A stretch of DNA of 64,000 nucleotides, taken from assembly GCA_963978905.1 (NCBI GenBank), contig OZ022258.1, positions 51,816,591-51,880,590 on the forward strand, written 5' to 3'. This stretch comes from Trichostrongylus colubriformis. Its lineage: Eukaryota; Nematoda; Chromadorea; Rhabditida; Trichostrongylidae. Both the position numbers and the translations under genes were made by a program. Below, piece after piece: positions 59,901-64,000 of this stretch. Numbering within the stretch: the stretch's first letter is position 1; each line of letters starts with the position of its first letter. Under the pieces are notes generated by a model. It saw nothing but the letters and a program-made list of their open reading frames with translations. It was not told the origin of the DNA and did no database searches.

Positions 59901-62791
59901 CTTCCCAACGTTATACTCTGAGTTTAGCGAATGCCTGAACATTTGACCCCAGCCGAGTTCTACCATGAATTACGCCCCTTTCTTCGAGGATATAACGATA
60001 GTGCACTTGATCATCAACCGATAGTATTTGAAGGTTCGTTCAGGACATTACTTTCATATGATAAAAAAAATGAGCAGTTGTGATGGTCATCTTTACTGGC
60101 AGTAGAAGCAGCGCATTTGACGATTCTTGATATTTCATGTCTGAGAACATAAGTGGCCATTTAAAGGTATGGAGAAGCACGGACCAGTGAAATACTCCGG
60201 AGCAAGCGCTGCGCAAAGCTCGACGCTTCAGCTGATAGACGCATTTTTGGGAGTTGAACACTCAGGTAAGTAATCAGAGCACGTTAACTATTCAGTGAGG
60301 GGATACTGGATCATAGCACTCTTTCCTGCCGTCAGCATTCCACGATTGCTGACGAGGCTGAACGCTTCGAAAAAATATTCATGAAGAGCTCTTCAGTACC
60401 CACAAATGCTTGGCACTAGCAAAATACCCTTCCCCTCCCCATAAAAGCCACTAATCCTCTGATTCTGGTAATATGTAGATGTTCCATGTCTCTGAAACAA
60501 CATATAAACAACATGTACCCATCCCATGACGCTTGTGTTTCATGCGGAGGACACTTACAAGGGAGGCCCATCAGGTCAAGGTAGGCTTTTTCAAAACGGA
60601 TCTTTGCATTTTATAGGGTCACATACATGGAGCAAAAAACCGGTCTCAAATTTGGCTAAATGGTTTTGGGGGGCCCAGAAAATGAGTGTCAAAAGTTGCG
60701 TAGAAAGAAACAATTTTGACCAGTTTGCTGCAATGTTCTCCAGCTGCGGCGTTCAGTATATGAATATCGGAAGACTGTCTTCAAACCTACGCCAAAACCA
60801 CTGCGAGCTCGTTCAAAAATGTAGAATCGCTTATGGTAACTACTAAACGAAGCAAAGAAGACTCATAGGGGTTGCACAAGACAGAGTTCTCGCAGTGGAT
60901 GGACGGCCGAATGGATAGTGGGACGGACCTCCACTGGCACGGTGGAAGAGGCGTTTGCGGTTCAACTCCTCTCAACGTTTCCGATTTTGCGTTTTCTGGA
61001 TTTTCTTTGTCCAGTGCTATACTATTTGCGCACATGCAAAATGACTACAATTTCCGTCGCTGGTGCACGAAAGTGACCTCATTTACAAGCTTTCAGTGGT
61101 CAACGTGTTTGAACACTTCGGCGCCCTTAGCACGCTTGCCAGACATTTTCGTGCGAAGCTAGTGTGATATTCGCGCTCAGGAGACTCAACTAGCCCCAGA
61201 TACAAAATACTATCCAAATCGAAATTTTGACCCAAACTCGAGACAGTGGGGTGAACATGGGCACACAGTCACTGCTCTACTTGTACACACGAACAACTTA
61301 CAGCCTCGATTAAATGCAATGGAGCATGTGCAGGATCAACGCATTCCAAGTGAACTGCACCTAGCAACACCATGCGACGGCGAAAGATAGCAAATATTTC
61401 CTTATATGGGCTACCGACTTCTTTTCGTTGAGCGTTCTTTACTATGGTAGTAGTAGTAGTAGTGGTCGCCCAAATTTTCGAGTTTAGGTCAAAATCTCGA
61501 TAAGGCTGAAAACTTGTTACCTACGGTAGTTCGACCTCCTGAATATGAATCTCACACGCGCTTTGTGGGAAAACGCCTAGTTTGCCTGTTATGAGCGTCG
61601 GCAGGTCCAAACAAATCATTCGCCTAATACGCAAAAATACTGAAGATAGCGGTTCCCGACATTATAAAAATTGATTTTGCACACATTTTGCAGGTGTAGT
61701 CATACATGAGCATAAATGGATGAAAACTAGAAAAATGCAAAAATTTGTCCTCAGTGGGGATCGAACCATCAACCATTTTCTGGGCTCCCCAAAACCATTT
61801 AGCCGATTTTGAAACCGGTTTTTTGCTCCATGTATGTGACCCTATAAAATGCAAAGATCCGTTTTGAAAAAGCTCACCTTGGCCTGATGGGCCTCCCTTG
61901 TTAGAGCCTCAGTGAGCGGCTGGAGAAGGTAGTTCTGATAAAGTAGTGCTGCAAACTTGGGTGAAAACCTTCGCGCACTGTTTAGAGGCATCGGAAATTC
62001 AGGAACTTTTGTGAATAATGGTGAAATTCGAATTACGAAGCGTCCAGTGGTGTAACGAGAGAAGGAAGGAAGTAAAATGCCTAAAACCCTAGAAGTAGAC
62101 CCCGGAAACGTTCCTTTCCACTCCTCCCTTTCGGGGCTCTCTGCGTCACTAACAGGCGATGTGGACGCAGACTGGCGAGAGGCCGAGTGAGCCTGTCCAA
62201 GTATTGCTCCGACAGGCAACGCCACTGACGAAATCGTGATCGGAGTGTTGCGGATCGTGATAAGACCCCCAGCCGTGCTTTTCCAATAAGAGTTTCGTCA
62301 CACTTCACCTCTTCTGAATTGGAATGTTTGTTTCCGGACAGCATGTTCTCGCAATTCTCACTTTCTCCCCTCCCGCGGTGCTTTTGAAGCACTCGCATCA
62401 CATTATGTGAAGTCTCACTTTGTGGTTTAGAGAGCCTTTCAATTTATGATTGATGCAGGCAAAGAGAAAGCGTTCTTGACCGAGCAAAGAGAATACATGC
62501 CACGAGAACATCGCGAACTCATTTTTTGGGTAGAAGCAGAGACACCGGTCCAAAAGTCAACGGAAGGTCGCCATCAGGCGTTGAAGGCGCTCAACACGTT
62601 CCGTTCAATGCACCTCAATACTGTGAGACTATTTAGTTGACTAAGCTCAGTGACCCTGATTAGTGTAGACGTTATTATTACAGGTGGCACTATTCATCCT
62701 CACACAGAAGGAGAAATCCTCGAAAGCAACTGGAACTGGAGGCACTTCATTTATGCAGTTTTTGAAAAGTGTTAGGGACGACACGAAATAA
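56932..62791 (+). CDS. IDO: Indoleamine 2,3-dioxygenase-like haem enzyme, 8 exons
   Basis: This enzyme would oxidise L-tryptophan to N-formylkynurenine, the first step of the kynurenine pathway, in the cytosol. Exons: 56932-57055, 57169-57323, 57960-58175, 59725-59865, 59928-60033, 60167-60265, 62459-62622, 62684-62791. Phases join, giving 370 residues against about 400 in mammals. Family blocks run in order: [18 protein letters not shown] near the start, [117 protein letters not shown] and the C-terminal [15 protein letters not shown]. His279 in FLGVEHS aligns with the proximal haem ligand of fungal-type family members. The second donor (57323) is uncertain; an alternative lies 30-70 bases later. 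Introns 2, 3 and 6 are swollen by transposons. AATAAA overlaps the stop (62787-62792). Confidence 0.92.
57492..57788. repeat. MULE-like MITE in dioxygenase intron 2
   Basis: The ends are GGGTGTGTGCACTTATGAC and GTCATAAGTGCACACACCC. The flanks tgcctctta (57483-57491) and cgcctctta (57789-57797) match at 8 of 9 bases, a 9-bp target duplication. The terminal GGGTGTGT is shared with the copies at 1744 and 13457, but the interior differs, so it may be a sub-family. Part of the interior (GGCGTCGCACTTGCGGCGCC) also occurs near 20557. Confidence 0.82.
59524..59647. repeat. TA-target MITE, CAGTCC family
   Basis: This 124-bp element has ends CAGTCCATTTC and GGAACTGGACTG between TA dinucleotides (59522-59523, 59648-59649). 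GGCCTACGGACTTGT and CACGCCC blocks match the element at 7862-8006. It lies in dioxygenase intron 3, just before the exon at 59725. Confidence 0.8.
60558..61900. mobile_element. PIF/Harbinger-like non-autonomous element, 1,343 bp
   Basis: The inverted ends of about 125 bp begin CAAGGGAGGCCCATCAGG and run through TTTTTCAAAACGGATCTTTG into AATGGTTTTGGGG. TTA flanks both sides (60555-60557, 61901-61903), fitting the three-base TWA target of PIF/Harbinger elements. The interior includes a (TAG)n run at about 61447. No transposase was recognised. It fills most of dioxygenase intron 6. Confidence 0.72.
62100..62420 (+). repeat. Dispersed repeat, copy C
   Basis: This third copy of the family at 27055 and 46080 includes CTCTGCGTCACTAACAGGCG, ATCGTGATAAGACCC, AGAGTTTCGTCACA and CTCTTCTGAATTGGAATG. 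It lies in dioxygenase intron 6, just before the exon at 62459. Confidence 0.6.
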
Positions 62792-64000
62792 ATAGGAACT
62801 ATTCGAAATGGAAATTTAATGAATGTTGCTGCTCACAATTTCTCTCTTTTTGCTGTATCTGGGGTGCGATATGGCCATGTTTAACTGGCAGCGACACAGT
62901 AATTACATGACACAGCCACACTTTCCTTTTGTGGGGTGCGAACATTCCATTTGCAAACATGGAGCCTCAACGAGATCTCCCTTTTCTCACTATCACCAAA
63001 ATTCCATCATTCTTCACATCACGCTTCCAGCACCTTCACCTTATATGAAGGCACTCACCTTTGAGCCCTGTATGAGTTTACAAGGCGAAAGTAGGTGCCT
63101 ACCAATAGAGCAGGATATTCACGTCGTGGCTTCCTGTGTGCAACGCGTGGTTGCGAGCTAGGGCAACAGTACTGACTGCATCCGAAGGCCATGACGACGG
63201 TGTAGTACGCCTTGTTTTGAGCGTATCGCTTCAAGATCCATCTGAACGACGCCCCTAGCTCGCACCCAGTGCCGCGCGCGGTACGCGACCATATGATCTT
63301 TCTGTCCAAAAGGCAAACAGCTTCCTTTCGCACACCTAATTTTGAGAAGTCATGGTATAAATTTGCACACTGATACTTACAAGATGGTCTAATCTCTATC
63401 TGCTTGAAAAAATCAATGTATCCAACCCGCAAATATCTGCAGTTTTGCTATATTTGTTGCTACATGTGTGGAAATTTGTGGTAGCGAAAATTTATGATAA
63501 TAGCAGAAGAATATATGGGATATAGAGGATTGCATCAGAAGAAAAAAAGGAAAAAAAGGTCAGAGGAACACTATGTTTCAAATGATCCTAAATAGCTAAT
63601 GATCTAGCTTTACGACGAATACAAAGTGAAAATTTTCCATCTCTCCAGCACTGCCCTTAATCACTCGTAGGCCATTATGATACTAGCGTCTTTCCTTGCA
63701 CGAAAAGTAAAAATGACAGGGAGATATAAATTTCGACAACTTTCTGAGTAAAAGAATAACAAAACACAGTAACGGCTATATATATGTACAAACATACACA
63801 AAATGAAGAAAGTGACGAAAAAAGCAATAGAACTTTAATATGGACACGCAGACTTCATCGGCAGTGGTTGAGTTTTTGAGATTATATCCAGTTTTCTGAA
63901 GAAAGTCCGAAAATTCTGGAGATTTTCGATGACCTTTCCCCAAAATGAAAATAGTTATTGTTTGCGTGCCTCCTGACCTAATCACAGTTTTTAAGCGCTC
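62792..64000. other. Spacer downstream of the dioxygenase gene
   Basis: No gene is supported apart from the inverted repeat at 63140-63282. The last 700 bases are AT-rich with only short frames. Confidence 0.45.
63140..63282. repeat. Small inverted-repeat element
   Basis: GTTGCGAGCTAGGGC near the left end pairs with GCCCCTAGCTCGCACCC near the right, giving a GC-rich foldback of about 140 bp. Flanking duplications are unclear. The 125-codon minus-strand frame over it is a by-product. Confidence 0.5.

Overview
The window looks like nuclear DNA from a clade V nematode, most likely a strongylid or hookworm-type parasite. The genes are broken into many short exons with TTTTCAG-type 3' splice sites. 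Several first coding exons follow an orphan 3' splice site, as expected for spliced-leader trans-splicing. The gene set is nematode-like, and introns and spacers are full of small inverted-repeat transposons plus RTE and Penelope-type retroelements. No bacterial, viral or organellar features were seen. All gene models were built by eye from reading frame, intron phase and family resemblance, without transcripts or database searches.

Layout from left to right. (1) 2263-21254, plus strand: a 25-exon gene for a SIPA1L/SPAR-type Rap GTPase-activating protein (RapGAP domain, PDZ domain, C-terminal coiled coil; 1,030 codons with continuous phase). Its introns carry an RTE endonuclease remnant, a pre-miRNA-like hairpin, a palindromic mariner remnant and several MITEs. 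(2) 21674-23012, minus strand: the 3' part of a C2H2 zinc-finger gene, convergent with the first. (3) About 23-32.4 kb: a transposon-rich spacer ending in a 5'-truncated RTE retrotransposon with an open reverse transcriptase frame and a perfect 13-bp target duplication. (4) 32723-34257 and 35155-36237, plus strand: a proteasome maturation factor (POMP/UMP1-like) and Mediator subunit MED6. (5) 38921-48414, minus strand: a long, unrecognised protein of about 961 residues with a Cys cluster, an acidic repetitive region, a basic region and a long coiled coil. (6) About 48.4-56.9 kb: a spacer with hAT-type MITEs, poly(C) tracts and an inverted pair of Penelope-like fragments, each arm with a GIY-YIG remnant and a hammerhead-ribozyme-like motif. 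(7) 56932-62791, plus strand: an eight-exon indoleamine 2,3-dioxygenase gene whose introns hold MULE-, TA- and Harbinger-like elements.

The host genes have unrelated jobs (Rap signalling, transcription, proteasome assembly, tryptophan catabolism), so no operon or pathway cluster is evident. The most distinctive material is the repeat landscape: several element families can be defined from this window alone by matching copies and target-site duplications of characteristic length (TA, TTA, 8 bp, 9 bp, 13 bp).
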